From contig NZ_JARXRO010000015.1 in assembly GCF_029887935.1 (NCBI RefSeq), forward strand, positions 1 through 64,000: a stretch of DNA of 64,000 nt. Reading direction: 5' to 3'. The number at the start of each line of letters is the position of its first letter. Position 1 is the first letter of the stretch. Below the pieces are notes generated by a model. The model saw nothing but the letters and a program-made list of their open reading frames with translations. It was not told the origin of the DNA and ran no database searches. The DNA is from Luteimonas kalidii. GTDB taxonomy: Bacteria; Pseudomonadota; Gammaproteobacteria; Xanthomonadales; Xanthomonadaceae. Below are positions 35,438 through 48,405 of this stretch, piece by piece. Made by a program: the position numbers and the translations under genes.

Positions 35438-36084
35438 GGACGCGGCGCCGCCGTGAGTGCGGCGAAATCCGCGGCGATCGCCGCCGGATCGTCCACCGCA
35501 TTGCCGGTGACCACGCCGGCCATGCGGCCCCGGGGGTCGAGCACCGCCATCGAGGCGCTGTGGTCGACCGAGTACTGGTCCTGCGGCGCGTCGTCGGGCC
35601 CGGGCACCTTGGCGAACACCAGCGACAGCGAGCGGGTGAACGCCTCGAGCGAGGGGATGTCGGCGGTGGCGGCCAGGGTGTCGCGGTGGAACGCGTGCGC
35701 GTATTCGCCGATCCGGTCGGGCGAGTCGCGTTCGGGGTCGACCGAGACGAACAGCACCCGCGGCCGGGTCGATTCGGGCAGCGCTTCCCACTGCCGCTGC
35801 GCCTGCGCCATCTGCGCCAGGGTGGTGGGGCACACGTCCGGGCAGAACGTGAAGCCGATGAACACGAGCGTCCAGTGGCCGTGCAGCTCTCCCGGCACCA
35901 GCTGGGTACCGTCGGACTGCTGCAGCGCGAATGGCGGGATCTCGCGCGGGGTCGGGAACAGCTTGACCGCGCGCAGCTCCGGCTGCGGCGCGGCCGGCGC
36001 GGACAGGAACTGGCGCGAGGCCAGCAGGCCCAGACCGGCGAACACGGCCACCAGCAGGATGATGAGGACGGTGCGGTTGAACAT
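35434..36084 (-). CDS. SCO family copper chaperone/thioredoxin-like protein
   Basis: A 216-aa membrane-anchored SCO1/SenC protein, thought to deliver copper to cytochrome oxidase or to act as a thiol reductase. It has an N-terminal membrane anchor ([17 protein letters not shown]), the CxxxC copper motif in [11 protein letters not shown], and the distal His in [17 protein letters not shown] 36084 is preferred because the anchor follows directly; ATG 36111 is possible. No oxidase genes adjoin; it is coupled to psd. Confidence 0.9.
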   Translation of the reverse strand: MFNRTVLIILLVAVFAGLGLLASRQFLSAPAAPQPELRAVKLFPTPREIPPFALQQSDGTQLVPGELHGHWTLVFIGFTFCPDVCPTTLAQMAQAQRQWEALPESTRPRVLFVSVDPERDSPDRIGEYAHAFHRDTLAATADIPSLEAFTRSLSLVFAKVPGPDDAPQDQYSVDHSASMAVLDPRGRMAGVVTGNAVDDPAAIAADFAALTAAPRP

Positions 36085-36281
36085 CCGGGGTTCCAAGTGC
36101 GGTACGGCCATGATACCCCTGCCGCCGCTATACTCGCCGGTCCCCAGCGCGACACCGGCCAGGGCCGCGGATGGCCGGGCCGGCATGTGCCGGATCCACG
36201 CGCGAGGCCCTGAACGACGGTCCGCGCGGGACGCGTCCGCCTCCGTTCACCGCACCGACTCCATCGCCCCGACCCGCGCCC

Positions 36282-37256
36282 ATGACCGACGAACTGCACA
36301 CGATCATCGACCTGATCCGCTACGGCGCGAGCCGGTTCCAGGCCGCGGGGCTGACGTTCGGGCACAGCTACGACAACGCGATCGACGAGGCCACCCAGCT
36401 CACCCTGCACGCGCTGCACCTGCCGCACGACCTCGGCCCTGCCTACGGCCAGGCGCGGGTGACGCTGGCGGAGAAGGAGGACGTGCTGGCGCTGTTCCTG
36501 CGCCGGATCGAGGAGCGCGTGCCGGCCGCGTACCTGGCCGGCGAAGCCTGGTTCGCCGGCCTCAGTTTCAAGAGCGATCCGCGCGCGCTGGTGCCGCGCT
36601 CGCCGATCGCGGAACTGATCGAGTCGGGCTTCGAGCCCTGGCTCGGCGGCCGCGAGGTGCGGCGCGCGCTCGACCTGTGCACCGGCTCGGGCTGCATCGC
36701 GATCGCGATGGCGCACTACCGGCCGGACTGGCACGTGGACGGCGCCGACATCAGCGAAGACGCGCTGTCGCTGGCGCACGAGAACGCGCAGCGGCTGCTT
36801 TCGCGCAACACCCGCTTCGTGCAGTCGGACCTGTTCGCGAACCTGCAGGGCGAGCACTACGACCTGATCGTCAGCAACCCGCCGTACGTGACCAACGCCG
36901 AGACCGACGCGCTGCCGCGCGAGTATTCGTACGAGCCCGAGCTCGGCCTGCGCGCCGGCGACGACGGCCTGGACCTGGTGCTGCGCATGCTGCGCGACGC
37001 GCCGCTGCACCTGACCGACGACGGGCTGCTGATCTGCGAGGTCGGCGAGTCCGAGCAGCACCTGGTCCGGCTGCTGCCGGAGCTGCCGCTGATCTGGGTC
37101 GAGTTCAAGGTCGGGCAGATGGGCGTGTTCGTCGCCGACCGCCACGACCTGGTGGCGCACCATGCCCGCATCCGCGCGCTGGCCGACGCACGCGAGGCCG
37201 GCGCGCCGGCGCCGCCCGCTGCCGCCGCGCCACCGTCGGCCGGCGCTTTGTTCTGA
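36282..37256 (+). CDS. prmB: 50S ribosomal protein L3 N5-glutamine methyltransferase
   Basis: SAM-dependent methyltransferase that methylates a Gln in ribosomal protein L3. The 324-aa product has [15 protein letters not shown] (SAM motif I), [11 protein letters not shown], and the catalytic SNPPYV motif that binds the target Gln amide. The N-terminal helical domain and the [10 protein letters not shown] segment fit PrmB; PrmC (release factors) is shorter and has a different N-terminal part. A short Ala/Pro tail is added at the C-terminus. Start ATG 36282. aroC follows after 16 bp. Confidence 0.92.
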   Translation: MTDELHTIIDLIRYGASRFQAAGLTFGHSYDNAIDEATQLTLHALHLPHDLGPAYGQARVTLAEKEDVLALFLRRIEERVPAAYLAGEAWFAGLSFKSDPRALVPRSPIAELIESGFEPWLGGREVRRALDLCTGSGCIAIAMAHYRPDWHVDGADISEDALSLAHENAQRLLSRNTRFVQSDLFANLQGEHYDLIVSNPPYVTNAETDALPREYSYEPELGLRAGDDGLDLVLRMLRDAPLHLTDDGLLICEVGESEQHLVRLLPELPLIWVEFKVGQMGVFVADRHDLVAHHARIRALADAREAGAPAPPAAAAPPSAGALF

Positions 37257-37272
37257 ACCGGGGCATCACTGC

Positions 37273-38370
37273 TTGAACACCTTCGGCCATCTGTTGCGCG
37301 TCACCACCTTCGGCGAATCGCACGGCCCGGCGATCGGTTGCGTGATCGACGGCTGCCCGCCCGGCGTCGCGATCGCGCCGGAGGACTTCGCCCACGACCT
37401 GGCGCGCCGCGCCACCGGCAGGAGCCGCCACACTTCGGCCCGGCGCGAGGAAGACGCGGTCGAGATCCTGTCGGGCGTGTACGAGGGCGTGACCACCGGC
37501 ACCCCGATCGCGCTGCTGGTGCGCAATACCGACCAGCGCAGCAAGGACTACCGCGACATCGCGCGCCAGTTCCGCCCCGGCCACGCCGACTACGCCTACT
37601 GGCACAAGTACGGCGTCCGCGATCCGCGCGGCGGCGGGCGTTCGTCCGCGCGCGAGACCACGATGCGGGTGGCCGCGGCGGTGGTCGCGAAAAAGTGGCT
37701 GGCCGAGCGCCATGGCGTGACCGTGCGCGGCCACATGGCGCAGATCGGCGACGTGCTGCCGCGCGCCCACGACTGGAATGCGGTCGAGGACAATCCGTTC
37801 TTCTGGCCGTGCGCGGAACAGGTGCCCGAGCTGGAGGCGTACGTGGATGCGCTGCGCAAGTCCGGAGACTCGGTCGGTGCGAAGGTCGTGGCGGTCGCCG
37901 ACGGCGTGCCGCCGGGCTGGGGCGAACCGGTCTACGGCAAGCTCGATGGGGAACTGGCCGCGGCGATGATGTCGATCAACGCGGTCAAGGGCGTGGAGAT
38001 CGGCGACGGCTTCGCCAGCGTGGCGCAGAAGGGCACGGTGCATCGCGACGTGATGACGCCGGCGGGCTTCCTGAGCAACCACGCCGGCGGCGTGCTCGGC
38101 GGCATCTCCAGCGGCCAGCCGGTGGTGGTGTCGGTGGCGTTCAAGCCGACCTCGAGCCTGCGCCTGCCGGTCGAGGGCGTGGACGTCGACGGCAACGTCG
38201 TCGACGTGATCACCACCGGCCGCCACGATCCCTGCGTGGGCATCCGCGCCACCCCGATCTGCGAGGCGATGCTGGCGCTGGTGTTGATGGACCAGGCGCT
38301 GCGCCACCGCGCGCAGTGCGGCGACGTGGACGAGGTGACGCCGCGCATTCCGCCCTCCGCCGATGCCTGA
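37273..38370 (+). CDS. aroC: Chorismate synthase
   Basis: Last step of the shikimate pathway, forming chorismate with reduced FMN. The 365-aa protein opens with [14 protein letters not shown] and contains [14 protein letters not shown] and [11 protein letters not shown], followed by [15 protein letters not shown], all diagnostic. The start is TTG 37273, giving the expected N-terminus [17 protein letters not shown]; no ATG or GTG is suitably placed. It overlaps the following dehydrogenase gene by 8 bp. Confidence 0.95.
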   Translation: MNTFGHLLRVTTFGESHGPAIGCVIDGCPPGVAIAPEDFAHDLARRATGRSRHTSARREEDAVEILSGVYEGVTTGTPIALLVRNTDQRSKDYRDIARQFRPGHADYAYWHKYGVRDPRGGGRSSARETTMRVAAAVVAKKWLAERHGVTVRGHMAQIGDVLPRAHDWNAVEDNPFFWPCAEQVPELEAYVDALRKSGDSVGAKVVAVADGVPPGWGEPVYGKLDGELAAAMMSINAVKGVEIGDGFASVAQKGTVHRDVMTPAGFLSNHAGGVLGGISSGQPVVVSVAFKPTSSLRLPVEGVDVDGNVVDVITTGRHDPCVGIRATPICEAMLALVLMDQALRHRAQCGDVDEVTPRIPPSADA

Positions 38371-39379
38371 AGCGCGCCCCCGGGTCTGGGTGTCGCAGCC
38401 GCTGTTCGGCGACATCATCGCCGGGCTGGACGAGCATTTCGAGGTCGACGACACGCGTGAGGTAACTGCATGGTCTCCCGCGCAGGTGGCGCGGAAGCTG
38501 GCGGATGCGGACGGCGCGCTGGTCACGCTCAACGAACGCGTGGGCGCCGCCGAGATCGCGGACGCCCCGCGGCTGCGCGCGGTCGCCAACGTGGGCGTGG
38601 GCTACGACAACCTCGATGTCGCCGCGCTGCGCGCGCGCGACATCGTCGCGACCAACACGCCCGACGTATTGACCGAGACCACGGCCGACATGGGCTTCGC
38701 CCTGCTGATGGCGGCCGCGCGCAGGATCACCGAAGGCGAGCGCTGGCTGCGCGACGGGCGCTGGACGCAGTGGTCGTTCGACACCCTGCTCGGGCACGAC
38801 GTGCACAGCACCACGCTCGGCATCCTGGGCATGGGCCGGATCGGGCAGGGCATCGCCCGGCGCGGGGCGCTCGGCTTCGGCATGCGGGTGCTGTACCACA
38901 ACCGCAGCCGCCTGCCGGACCGTATCGAACGCAACAGTCGTGCGGCCTGGGTCGATCTGGATACACTGCTGCGCGCCGCGGACCACCTGGTCCTGGTGCT
39001 GCCGTATTCCGCCGCGACCCGCCACCTGATCGATGCCGCCGCCCTCGCGAAGATGAAGCCGACCGCGACGCTCACCAACATCGCCCGCGGCGGACTCGTG
39101 GACGAGGACGCACTCGCCGATGCGCTGTCCGCCGGTCGCCTGGCCGCCGCGGCGCTGGACGTGTTCGAGGGCGAGCCGGCGGTGAACCCGCGCCTGCTCG
39201 CGCTGCGCAACGTGGTGCTGACCCCGCACGTGGGCAGCGCGAGCCTGGCGACCCGGCGCGCGATGGCGACGCTGGCGGTCGACAACCTGGTCGCCGCGCT
39301 CGGCCGCGGCCCGCGCGCCGGCGATCCGCCGACACCGATCGCGGCGACGGCAACCGGCGCGACCACCGCCAAACGATAG
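38363..39379 (+). CDS. D-isomer 2-hydroxyacid dehydrogenase
   Basis: A 338-aa NAD(P)-dependent dehydrogenase, closest in character to glyoxylate/hydroxypyruvate reductase (GhrB type). It has the dinucleotide motif [13 protein letters not shown], the substrate-side VGVGYDN loop, catalytic Arg in [13 protein letters not shown], Glu in FEGEP, and His in LTPHVGSA. The exact substrate is not clear. It overlaps aroC by 8 bp. A hairpin follows its stop. Confidence 0.88.
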   Translation: MPEARPRVWVSQPLFGDIIAGLDEHFEVDDTREVTAWSPAQVARKLADADGALVTLNERVGAAEIADAPRLRAVANVGVGYDNLDVAALRARDIVATNTPDVLTETTADMGFALLMAAARRITEGERWLRDGRWTQWSFDTLLGHDVHSTTLGILGMGRIGQGIARRGALGFGMRVLYHNRSRLPDRIERNSRAAWVDLDTLLRAADHLVLVLPYSAATRHLIDAAALAKMKPTATLTNIARGGLVDEDALADALSAGRLAAAALDVFEGEPAVNPRLLALRNVVLTPHVGSASLATRRAMATLAVDNLVAALGRGPRAGDPPTPIAATATGATTAKR

Positions 39380-39415
39380 GGGAACCGTCCGCGGGTCGTC
39401 CCGCGCGGGTTCCCC
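39379..39415 (+). terminator. Two-part hairpin after the dehydrogenase gene
   Basis: Nested inverted repeat: outer arms GGGGAACC (39379-39386) and GGTTCCCC (39408-39415), inner arms CGCGGG and CCCGCG around a TCGT loop. It begins at the stop codon. There is no U-tract, but its strength and position suggest an operon end before asd. Confidence 0.5.
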
Positions 39416-39506
39416 CGAAGCCAGCGATGGCGCGCGCGCCCGGTCGGCGCCTGCCGCGCGCGCACCTCCACGACACTTCTTCCTGCACACCTTCCGGACC
39501 ATCCCG

Positions 39507-40535
39507 ATGAACTCCCCCAGCACCCGTCGCTTCAACGTTGCCGTCGCCGGCGCCACCGGCGCCGTCGGCGAAGTCATGCTCTCGATCCTGGCCGAACGCG
39601 ATTTCCCGGTCGGCACGCTGGTGCCGCTGGCGTCCGAACGCTCTGCCGGCAGCACCATCGAATTCCGCGGCGACGACATCGTCGTCCAGGACCTGGCCAC
39701 GTTCGATCCCACGGGCATCGACATCGCCCTGTTCTCCGCCGGGGGCGACACCTCGAAGGAATATGCGCCGAAGTTCGCTGCCGCCGGCGCGGTGGTGATC
39801 GACAACTCCTCGGCCTTCCGCTACGACGACGACGTGCCGCTGGTGGTGAGCGAGGTCAACCCCGAGCAGGTAACGCAGCGCCCGCGCGGCATCATCGCCA
39901 ATCCCAACTGCTCGACCATGCAGATGCTGGTGGCGCTGGCGCCGCTGCACCGCAGGTACGGCATCGAGCGCATCAACGTGACCACCTACCAGTCGGTCTC
40001 GGGCGCCGGTCGCAGCGCGATGGAGGAACTGGGCAAGCAGACCGCGCAGCTGCTGGGCTTCCAGGAGATCGATCCGCAGAAGTTCCCGGTGCAGATCGCG
40101 TTCAACCTGATCCCGCACATCGACAGCTTCCTCGACAACGGGTTCACCAAGGAAGAGATGAAGCTGGTCTGGGAGACGCGCAAGATCCTGGGCGACGATT
40201 CGATCCAGGTGAACCCGACCGCGGTGCGGGTGCCGGTGTTCTACGGCCACTCCGAAGCGGTGGCGATCGAAACCCGCGAGAAGGTGACGCCGGAAGCCGC
40301 GCGCGAGCTGCTGGCGTCCGCGCCCGGCGTCGAGGTGGTGGACGAGCGCAGGCCGGGCGGCTATCCAACGCCGGTCACGCACGCCTCGGGCAAGGATGCG
40401 GTGTTCGTCGGTCGCATCCGCGAGGATCTGTCGCATCCGCGCGGTCTGAACCTGTGGATCGTCTCGGACAACATCCGCAAGGGGGCGGCGCTCAACGCGG
40501 TGCAACTCGCCGAGCTGGTAGCCGCCGAGGGCTGA
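39507..40535 (+). CDS. asd: Aspartate-semialdehyde dehydrogenase
   Basis: Reduces aspartyl phosphate to the semialdehyde for Lys, Met, Thr and diaminopimelate synthesis. The 342-aa product has the NADP motif GATGAVGEVM, ASERSAG, the catalytic Cys135 in ANPNCSTMQ, and TTYQSVSGAGRSA. Length and features match the proteobacterial type. ATG 39507 gives the conserved N-terminus. fimV lies 188 bp downstream with its own promoter. Confidence 0.95.
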   Translation: MNSPSTRRFNVAVAGATGAVGEVMLSILAERDFPVGTLVPLASERSAGSTIEFRGDDIVVQDLATFDPTGIDIALFSAGGDTSKEYAPKFAAAGAVVIDNSSAFRYDDDVPLVVSEVNPEQVTQRPRGIIANPNCSTMQMLVALAPLHRRYGIERINVTTYQSVSGAGRSAMEELGKQTAQLLGFQEIDPQKFPVQIAFNLIPHIDSFLDNGFTKEEMKLVWETRKILGDDSIQVNPTAVRVPVFYGHSEAVAIETREKVTPEAARELLASAPGVEVVDERRPGGYPTPVTHASGKDAVFVGRIREDLSHPRGLNLWIVSDNIRKGAALNAVQLAELVAAEG

Positions 40536-40638
40536 GCCAGGGCTGGGTCCGGCCGGCGCCGACCGACGGTGCCGCCTCGCACCGGCGCGCGCGTACGGCG
40601 ATACGTGCCGCCGAGGGCGTCCGTCAGGGGCGCCGCGC

Positions 40639-40667
40639 TTGACGTCCGCCACGTGAATCAATACGTT
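40639..40667 (+). promoter_or_regulatory. Candidate fimV promoter
   Basis: TTGACG (40639-40644) and TACGTT (40662-40667) with 17 bp spacing, about 57 nt before the fimV ATG. The -35 match is good and the -10 moderate. Confidence 0.45.
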
Positions 40668-40723
40668 GCGTGCGGAACCTGACAGGTGCCGGGAAGACGG
40701 GGATCAATGGGAACGCAGCCGTG

Positions 40724-42637
40724 ATGAGATGGGCCGGTCGGCTGGTGGCGCTGTGCCTGCTGCTCCAGTGCCAGGTGGCGCTGGCGCTTGGCCTGGGCCA
40801 GGTCGAGGTGCGTTCGCGCGCCGGCGAGCCGCTGCTGGCCGAGATCCCGATCATCTCCACCGATCCGGCCGAGCTGGAGAACCTGCAGGCGCGCCTGGCC
40901 TCGCCGGAGACCTTCCGCCGCATCGGGCTCGATCCACCCGCGGGCCTGGTCTCGGACCTGCGCTTCACCGTGGCGCTCGATGCCCAGGGCCGGCCGGTGA
41001 TCCGCATCACCACCGATGTCCCGGTGCAGCAGCCGGTGCTGAATTTCCTGGTGGAGGTCGAATGGGCCCAGGGCCGGCTGGTGCGCGAATACTCCGCACT
41101 GGTCGATACCCCGCAGACCGTGGCCGCGCCCGCCCAGCCGCCGATCCAGGCACCGCAGGCCGCGCCGTCCAACCTGATCGAACGGCCTGCCATCGCGGCG
41201 CCGGCCGAACCCGCGCCGGCGGACGGCGCGGACGCAGCCACCGCCGACGAATCGTCCAGTGTCGACGCCGATGCCGACGCCGAGGCGGTTGCGAGCGAGA
41301 CCCCGGCGGGCGAGCCCGTGCCCGAGCCGGCTCCCGCACCGGCCCCGCCGCCCGCGAGTCCGGCGGTGACGCCGGTCGCGACGTCCGTTCCCGGCGAGAT
41401 CGGCCCGGTGCAGGCGGGACAGACCCTCGGCCAGATCGCCTCGTCCCTGTCCGCAGGCAGCGGCCACAGTCTCAACCAGGTGATGCTGGCGCTGCTGCGC
41501 GCCAATCCCGAGGCGTTCATCGGCGGCAATCTCAACCTGATCCGCCAGGGCGCGGTGTTGCGCGTGCCCGCGGCCGACACCTGGTCGCAGGCCAGCGTGG
41601 CCGAGGCCAATGCGCTGGTGCGCGATCATGTCAGCCGCTGGCGCGAATTGCGCCGCCCGGTGGCCCAGCCCGATGCGGTGGCCGGCGACCGGACGCCGGA
41701 TGCGGAGGCTGGCGACCGCCCGGCGGACGCGTCCCCGGCTGCGGCCAGCCGGATGGCCGAAGCGCGGCTGGAGATCGTGCCCGCGGCTGCGGGCGCCGGC
41801 GCGAGCGCAGGAACACGAACCGGCACCGCCGCCGGGGGCGAGGGCGACATGCTGCAGCAACAGGAACTGGTCCAGACCCGCGAGACCCTGGCCGCGCGCG
41901 ATGCCGAGGTCGAAGAACTGAGGACGCGGCTGGCCGAACTCGAACAGTTGCAGCAGCAGCAGTCGCAGCTGATCGCGATGAAGGACAGCGAGCTGGCCGC
42001 CGCGCAGCAGCGCCTGGCTGAGAGCAATGCCCGGCCGGCCGCCAGCGTCGCCGAGTCCGGTGCCGCGGCGCCGGTCACGGAGGCGGGCGGTGCAGTGCCG
42101 TGGCTGTGGATCGGGCTTGGCCTGGTCGCCGCCGCGCTGCTGGTCGCCTGGCTGGTGTCGCGCCGGCGCGCGACGTCCGAGCGCAAGTCGGGTCCGAGTT
42201 TCGCGACGGCGTCGAACCGGTCGACTCCCAGGCGCGCGGTCGTGGTGCCGACGGCGCCCGAGGCACCCGCGCCGGCGTCCTCGACGGCTGAACCGCCGGT
42301 CGTTCCGGTGGAACGCGCCTCCAGCTGGCAGGCGCCGCCGCCGGCAGCCTCGGGCGCCTCGCCGACATGGCATGCGGCGGGCGAGGCACGTACACCTGAT
42401 CCGGACGACGCACCCACGACCGGGGCACCGCCGCAGTCGCAGAGCCAGTCGCAGACGCAGGTGCAGCCCGAGTCAACATCGCAAGCCGCCGCCGGACACG
42501 ACCGGATCGAACTCGCACGCGCCTACCTCGACCTGGGCGATACCGACACCGCACGCAGCCTGCTGCAGGAAGTCGCCGACGCCGGGGATCCCGACGCCCG
42601 CGACGAGGCACGCCGGCTGCTGCGCGACATGGCCTGA
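40724..42637 (+). CDS. fimV: FimV-family pilus assembly/polar hub protein
   Basis: A 637-aa FimV/HubP-like inner-membrane protein involved in type IV pilus function and polar organisation. It has a signal peptide ([15 protein letters not shown]), the FimV N-terminal domain ([20 protein letters not shown] in part), a LysM-like segment beginning [11 protein letters not shown], a coiled coil around residues 380-440, one transmembrane helix ([18 protein letters not shown]), an acidic Pro/Gln-rich cytoplasmic stretch, and the conserved C-terminal FimV helix-repeat motif ([20 protein letters not shown] onward). It is shorter than Pseudomonas FimV (about 900 aa). ATG 40724 places the signal peptide first. 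Confidence 0.88.
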   Translation: MRWAGRLVALCLLLQCQVALALGLGQVEVRSRAGEPLLAEIPIISTDPAELENLQARLASPETFRRIGLDPPAGLVSDLRFTVALDAQGRPVIRITTDVPVQQPVLNFLVEVEWAQGRLVREYSALVDTPQTVAAPAQPPIQAPQAAPSNLIERPAIAAPAEPAPADGADAATADESSSVDADADAEAVASETPAGEPVPEPAPAPAPPPASPAVTPVATSVPGEIGPVQAGQTLGQIASSLSAGSGHSLNQVMLALLRANPEAFIGGNLNLIRQGAVLRVPAADTWSQASVAEANALVRDHVSRWRELRRPVAQPDAVAGDRTPDAEAGDRPADASPAAASRMAEARLEIVPAAAGAGASAGTRTGTAAGGEGDMLQQQELVQTRETLAARDAEVEELRTRLAELEQLQQQQSQLIAMKDSELAAAQQRLAESNARPAASVAESGAAAPVTEAGGAVPWLWIGLGLVAAALLVAWLVSRRRATSERKSGPSFATASNRSTPRRAVVVPTAPEAPAPASSTAEPPVVPVERASSWQAPPPAASGASPTWHAAGEARTPDPDDAPTTGAPPQSQSQSQTQVQPESTSQAAAGHDRIELARAYLDLGDTDTARSLLQEVADAGDPDARDEARRLLRDMA

Positions 42638-42642
42638 GCGGT

Positions 42643-43431
42643 GTGCCGCGTTACGCGCTAGGCGTCGAGTACGACGGAGGCGGCTTCCGCGGCTGGCAGC
42701 GGCTCGCACCCCCGGGCGCGGCCGACCAGGCCACGGTGCAGGGCGTGCTGGAGACGGCGCTGTCGTCGGTGGCGCACGCACCGGTCTCCACCGTCTGCGC
42801 CGGGCGCACGGACGCCGGGGTGCACGCGCAGTGCCAGGTGGTGCATTTCGACAGCGATGCGCGACGCGATCCGCGCGCCTGGACGCTCGGCACCTCGACC
42901 CGGCTGCCGCCCGCGGTGAGCGTGGTGTGGTGCCGTCCGGTGGCCGACGACTTCAACGCCCGGTTCTCGGCCCTCGCGCGTCGCTACCGCTACCGCATCC
43001 TCAACCGCCAGGTGCGCCCGGCGCTCGCGCGGCAATGGCTGTCGTGGCACTGGCGCCCGCTCGATGCCGACGCCATGCATCGCGCCGCGCAGGCGCTGGT
43101 CGGCGAGCACGACTTCGGCGCGTTCCGCTCTGCAGAGTGCGAAGCCACGCACGGCCGGCGCGACCTGCAGCGGATCGCGGTCTCGCGCATGGGCGAGATG
43201 GTCACCATCGACGTGCAGGCCAATGCGTTCCTGCACCACATGGTGCGCAACATCACCGGCTCGCTGCTCGAAGTTGGCGCGGGCGCACGCGCGGAGACGT
43301 GGATCGCCGACCTGCTGGCCGGGGGCGATCGGCGGCTGGCCGGCCCGACGGCGCCGCCCACCGGCCTGGTGTTCGTCGGGCCGCTGTACCCGGGCTGTTG
43401 CGGGCTGCCGCCCGACGTCAGCCTCGACTGA
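42643..43431 (+). CDS. truA: tRNA pseudouridine(38-40) synthase
   Basis: Converts uridines 38-40 of the tRNA anticodon arm to pseudouridine. The 262-aa protein has [10 protein letters not shown], the catalytic Asp in [31 protein letters not shown] and [17 protein letters not shown]. Start GTG 42643, five bases after the fimV stop, giving the usual N-terminus. fimV-truA-trpF is a frequent gammaproteobacterial order. Confidence 0.95.
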   Translation: MPRYALGVEYDGGGFRGWQRLAPPGAADQATVQGVLETALSSVAHAPVSTVCAGRTDAGVHAQCQVVHFDSDARRDPRAWTLGTSTRLPPAVSVVWCRPVADDFNARFSALARRYRYRILNRQVRPALARQWLSWHWRPLDADAMHRAAQALVGEHDFGAFRSAECEATHGRRDLQRIAVSRMGEMVTIDVQANAFLHHMVRNITGSLLEVGAGARAETWIADLLAGGDRRLAGPTAPPTGLVFVGPLYPGCCGLPPDVSLD

Positions 43432-43545
43432 GCCGCGGCGTCGCATCCGCGCACCGGACATGGCCGCCGCGGTCCGTGCCTGCGTGCGCGCTCCCACAAG
43501 CGCGGGGAATTCCGCACAATGCACCACCTTCCAGGAAAGCCCGCC

Positions 43546-44202
43546 ATGTTGCCGCCCCTGTTCCGCACCCGCATCAAGTTCTGCGGCATGACCCGCCCCG
43601 GCGATGTCCGCCTGGCCGGCGAGCTCGGCGTCGACGCGGTCGGATTCGTGTTCGCCGCGACCAGCCATCGCCGGGTGGAGCCCGAGCAGGCGGCGGCGAT
43701 GCGCGATGCGTTGGCGCCGATGGTCGATGCGGTCGCGCTGTTCATGGACAGCAGCGCCGACGAGGTCCGTCAGGTGTTGTCGATCGTCCGGCCGTCGTTG
43801 CTGCAGTTCCATGGCGACGAGGACGAGGCGTTCTGCCGCAGCTTCGGGCTGCCCTACATCAAGGCGGTGGCGATGGGTGCGGACGCGCCGCCCGATCCGC
43901 TGGCCCTGCATTCGCGCTTTCCCAGTGCCTCCGGCTTCCTGCTCGACGCCCACGGGCCCGGCGAGGCCGGCGGGACCGGACGCGCGTTCGACTGGGCGCG
44001 GGTGCCGCGCGGGCTGACCAAGCCGATCCTGGTCGCGGGTGGGCTGACGCCGCACAACATCCATGAAGCGGTGGTGACGACCCGTCCCTGGGGCGTGGAC
44101 GTCTCCGGCGGGATCGAGGCCGATCGCGAATCGCCCGGCGTCAAGGACGGCGCGCGCATGCGCGAGTTCGTCGAGGAAGTGCGGCGCGCCGACTGCGGCT
44201 GA
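43546..44202 (+). CDS. trpF: Phosphoribosylanthranilate isomerase
   Basis: Third step of tryptophan synthesis from anthranilate. The 218-aa TIM-barrel protein has [11 protein letters not shown] (catalytic Cys), [33 protein letters not shown] and LAGGLTPHN-type [13 protein letters not shown], plus [10 protein letters not shown] prefer ATG 43546 because AGGAAAG lies 6 nt ahead; ATG 43519 would add nine residues. It faces the LysR gene, beyond which lie trpB and trpA. Confidence 0.94.
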   Translation: MLPPLFRTRIKFCGMTRPGDVRLAGELGVDAVGFVFAATSHRRVEPEQAAAMRDALAPMVDAVALFMDSSADEVRQVLSIVRPSLLQFHGDEDEAFCRSFGLPYIKAVAMGADAPPDPLALHSRFPSASGFLLDAHGPGEAGGTGRAFDWARVPRGLTKPILVAGGLTPHNIHEAVVTTRPWGVDVSGGIEADRESPGVKDGARMREFVEEVRRADCG

Positions 44203-44213
44203 CCGCGCGCCCC

Positions 44214-44234
44214 GGCCGCCCGATGCGGGCGGCC
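44214..44234. terminator. Hairpin between trpF and lysR
   Basis: Perfect 8-bp inverted repeat GGCCGCCC/GGGCGGCC with a GATGC loop in the 51-bp gap between two convergent genes. No U-tract. Confidence 0.45.
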
Positions 44235-44253
44235 GCGCCTCGGGAGCTTCCTG

Positions 44254-45153
44254 CTAGATGGGCTGCCCCTGGGCCAGTTCCGTGCGCAGCCAGGCGGCCA
44301 GCCGATCGAGCTGCGGATCGTCCGCCGTGCGCGTGCACAGGCACCACTGCGCGCCGGTCTCGACGAAGCCCCAGGGGGCGGCGAGCCGGTCGGCGCCGAG
44401 GTCGGCCGCCACCAGCGGCGCGGGCGCGATCGCGATCCCCAGGCCCGCCACCGCCGCCTCGAGCAGGTAATAGAGATGCTCGAAACCGGTCCCCGTGCGC
44501 AGCCGGTCGGGCGCCAGCCCCTGGCTTCGCGCCCACTGCGGCCAGGCCTGCGGGCGCGAGGCGGTGTGCAGCACGGCTTCGTCCAGCAGCGCGTCCGCGG
44601 GCCGTCCGGCCAGCCGCGCGAACGCCGGATGGCGCGGGCTGAGCACCGGCCCGATCTGCTCCGGTCCCAGCGCATGCACGCGCCAGCCCGCGGGCCAGGG
44701 CGGAGCGCCGGCCAGCAGCACCGCGTCCAGGCCGGGCAGCGCAGGATCCGGGTCGCTGTCCTGGGCCGACAGGTGCAGGCGCAGCCCGGGCAGGTCCGCG
44801 TGCAGGCGCTCCAGCCGCGGGATGATCCAGCGCGCCAGCAGGCTGCCCGGGCAGCCGATGACCCGGGTTCCCGCGCCGGCGCCGCGGCGCAGGGTGCGCA
44901 CGGTGGCCTGCAACTGGTCGAACGCGGTGCCCGTCGCTTCCCGCAGGCGCTCGCCGGCCGTCGTCAGTCGCAGTCCGCGGCCCTCGCGCAGGAACAGCGC
45001 GGCCCCGAGATCGTCCTCGAGCAGCCGCACCTGGCGGCTGACCGCACCGTGGGTGACGTGCAGCTCCTCGGCGGCCCGGCTCATGCTGCCGAGCCGGGCC
45101 GCGGCCTCGAAGGCGCGCAGGGCGTTGAGCGGGGGCAGGGCGCGGGCGACCAT
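44254..45153 (-). CDS. LysR-family transcriptional regulator (TrpI/GcvA-like)
   Basis: A 299-aa LysR-type regulator. The N-terminal winged helix-turn-helix (about residues 8-65) reads [24 protein letters not shown] in part, then [15 protein letters not shown], close to the GcvA/TrpI/AmpR subgroup; the rest is a periplasmic-binding-like effector domain. It is transcribed divergently from trpB across 96 bp, the same layout as trpI-trpBA in Pseudomonas, where TrpI activates trpBA with indoleglycerol phosphate. That role is inferred here from position. Confidence 0.88.
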   Translation of the reverse strand: MVARALPPLNALRAFEAAARLGSMSRAAEELHVTHGAVSRQVRLLEDDLGAALFLREGRGLRLTTAGERLREATGTAFDQLQATVRTLRRGAGAGTRVIGCPGSLLARWIIPRLERLHADLPGLRLHLSAQDSDPDPALPGLDAVLLAGAPPWPAGWRVHALGPEQIGPVLSPRHPAFARLAGRPADALLDEAVLHTASRPQAWPQWARSQGLAPDRLRTGTGFEHLYYLLEAAVAGLGIAIAPAPLVAADLGADRLAAPWGFVETGAQWCLCTRTADDPQLDRLAAWLRTELAQGQPI

Positions 45154-45249
45154 ACGTGAGTTTTACTGACGGATTGGCCAGATCTTATCGGTTCTGGTGG
45201 GCCGGCATGTGCATTAGAGTGGGGTCCTGTCTCGCCATCGCTGCCTGCC
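45154..45249. promoter_or_regulatory. Divergent lysR-trpB control region
   Basis: This 96-bp gap contains a dyad CCAGA-N10-TCTGG (45178-45197), in a locally AT-richer stretch, plausible as the binding site of the divergent LysR regulator. A -10-like TTAGAG lies about 30 nt before trpB. The assignment is from position and symmetry only. Confidence 0.4.
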
Positions 45250-46457
<1,208 letters not shown>

Positions 46458-46461
<4 letters not shown>

Positions 46462-47279
46462 GCGCGGACGCGCAGGCGGGCGGCCGGATCGCGCGCAGGT
46501 TCGCGCGTCTGTCGGACAGCGGCCGCAAGGCCCTGATCCCGTTCGTCACCGCCGGCGATCCGTCGCTGGAGGCGACGGTGCCGGTCATGCACGCGCTGGT
46601 CGGCGCGGGCGCGGACGTGATCGAACTGGGCGTGCCGTTTTCAGACCCGATGGCCGACGGCCCGACGATCCAGCGCAGTTCAGAGCGCGCGCTGGCACGC
46701 GGGGCGGGGCTGCGCTGGGTGCTCGGGGCGGTGCGCACGTTCCGGGCACGCGACACCGAAACACCGGTGGTGCTGATGGGTTACCTCAATCCGGTGGAGA
46801 TCCGCGGTGCCGACCGGTTCGCGCGCGACGCACAGGCCGCCGGCGTCGACGGCGTGCTGCTGGTCGACCTGCCGCCGGAGGAGTCGCCCGAATTCCGCGA
46901 CGCGTTCGCCGCCCACGGCATCGACCTGGTCCTGCTGGCTTCCCCCACCACGACCGATGCGCGCCTGTCGCTGTTGCTGGGCAACGCGCGCGGCTACCTG
47001 TACTACGTCAGCTTCGCCGGCGTGACCGGGGCCTCCGAGCGGCTGGACACCGCCGCCGCCAGCGAACACCTGCGCCGGATCCGCGCCGGCAGTCCGGTGC
47101 CCGTGGTGGCCGGTTTCGGCATCCGCGATGCCGCGGGCGCCGCGGCCATGGCCGTGGACGCCGACGGGGTGGTGGTGGGAAGCGCCCTGGTCGCGGCGCT
47201 GGCCGAAGCGGGGGACGCCGACGAGGCGGCCCGCCGCGCGGCAGAGTTCCTGGCGCCGTTGCGCGCGGCACTGGACTGA
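46458..47279 (+). CDS. trpA: Tryptophan synthase alpha chain
   Basis: Cleaves indole-3-glycerol phosphate and channels indole to TrpB. The 273-aa TIM-barrel protein has [11 protein letters not shown], the catalytic Glu and Asp in [15 protein letters not shown] and [26 protein letters not shown] and [10 protein letters not shown]. It overlaps trpB by 4 bp. A 244-bp gap with no gene precedes accD; a -10-like TAAACT at 47473-47478 may serve accD. Confidence 0.96.
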
Positions 47280-47523
47280 CCGCGCCCAGCGCGGATATCC
47301 GGCCGCTGCCGCGCAGGCACGTCCGGGCTCCCGGCGCTGCCGCGATCGCACTCGGCCACGGCAAACCGCCGTCGAGGACCGCCTGCGTAGACCTCCGGTC
47401 CACACATGCGGACCTGACAGAGCGCAGTTCCGGCGCGGCCTCGATCCGTCGGGGCCGCCACCGGCCTTGCGCTAAACTGCGCGCCTTCCGCGGCCGCGGC
47501 CGCCCCCGGATCCGATCCCAGGC

Positions 47524-48401
<878 letters not shown>

Positions 48402-48405
<4 letters not shown>

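Noticed and set aside
47280-47523. A small gene between trpA and accD
   Set aside because: Short frames there have no family match or ribosome-binding site; only a weak -10-like box for accD was noted.
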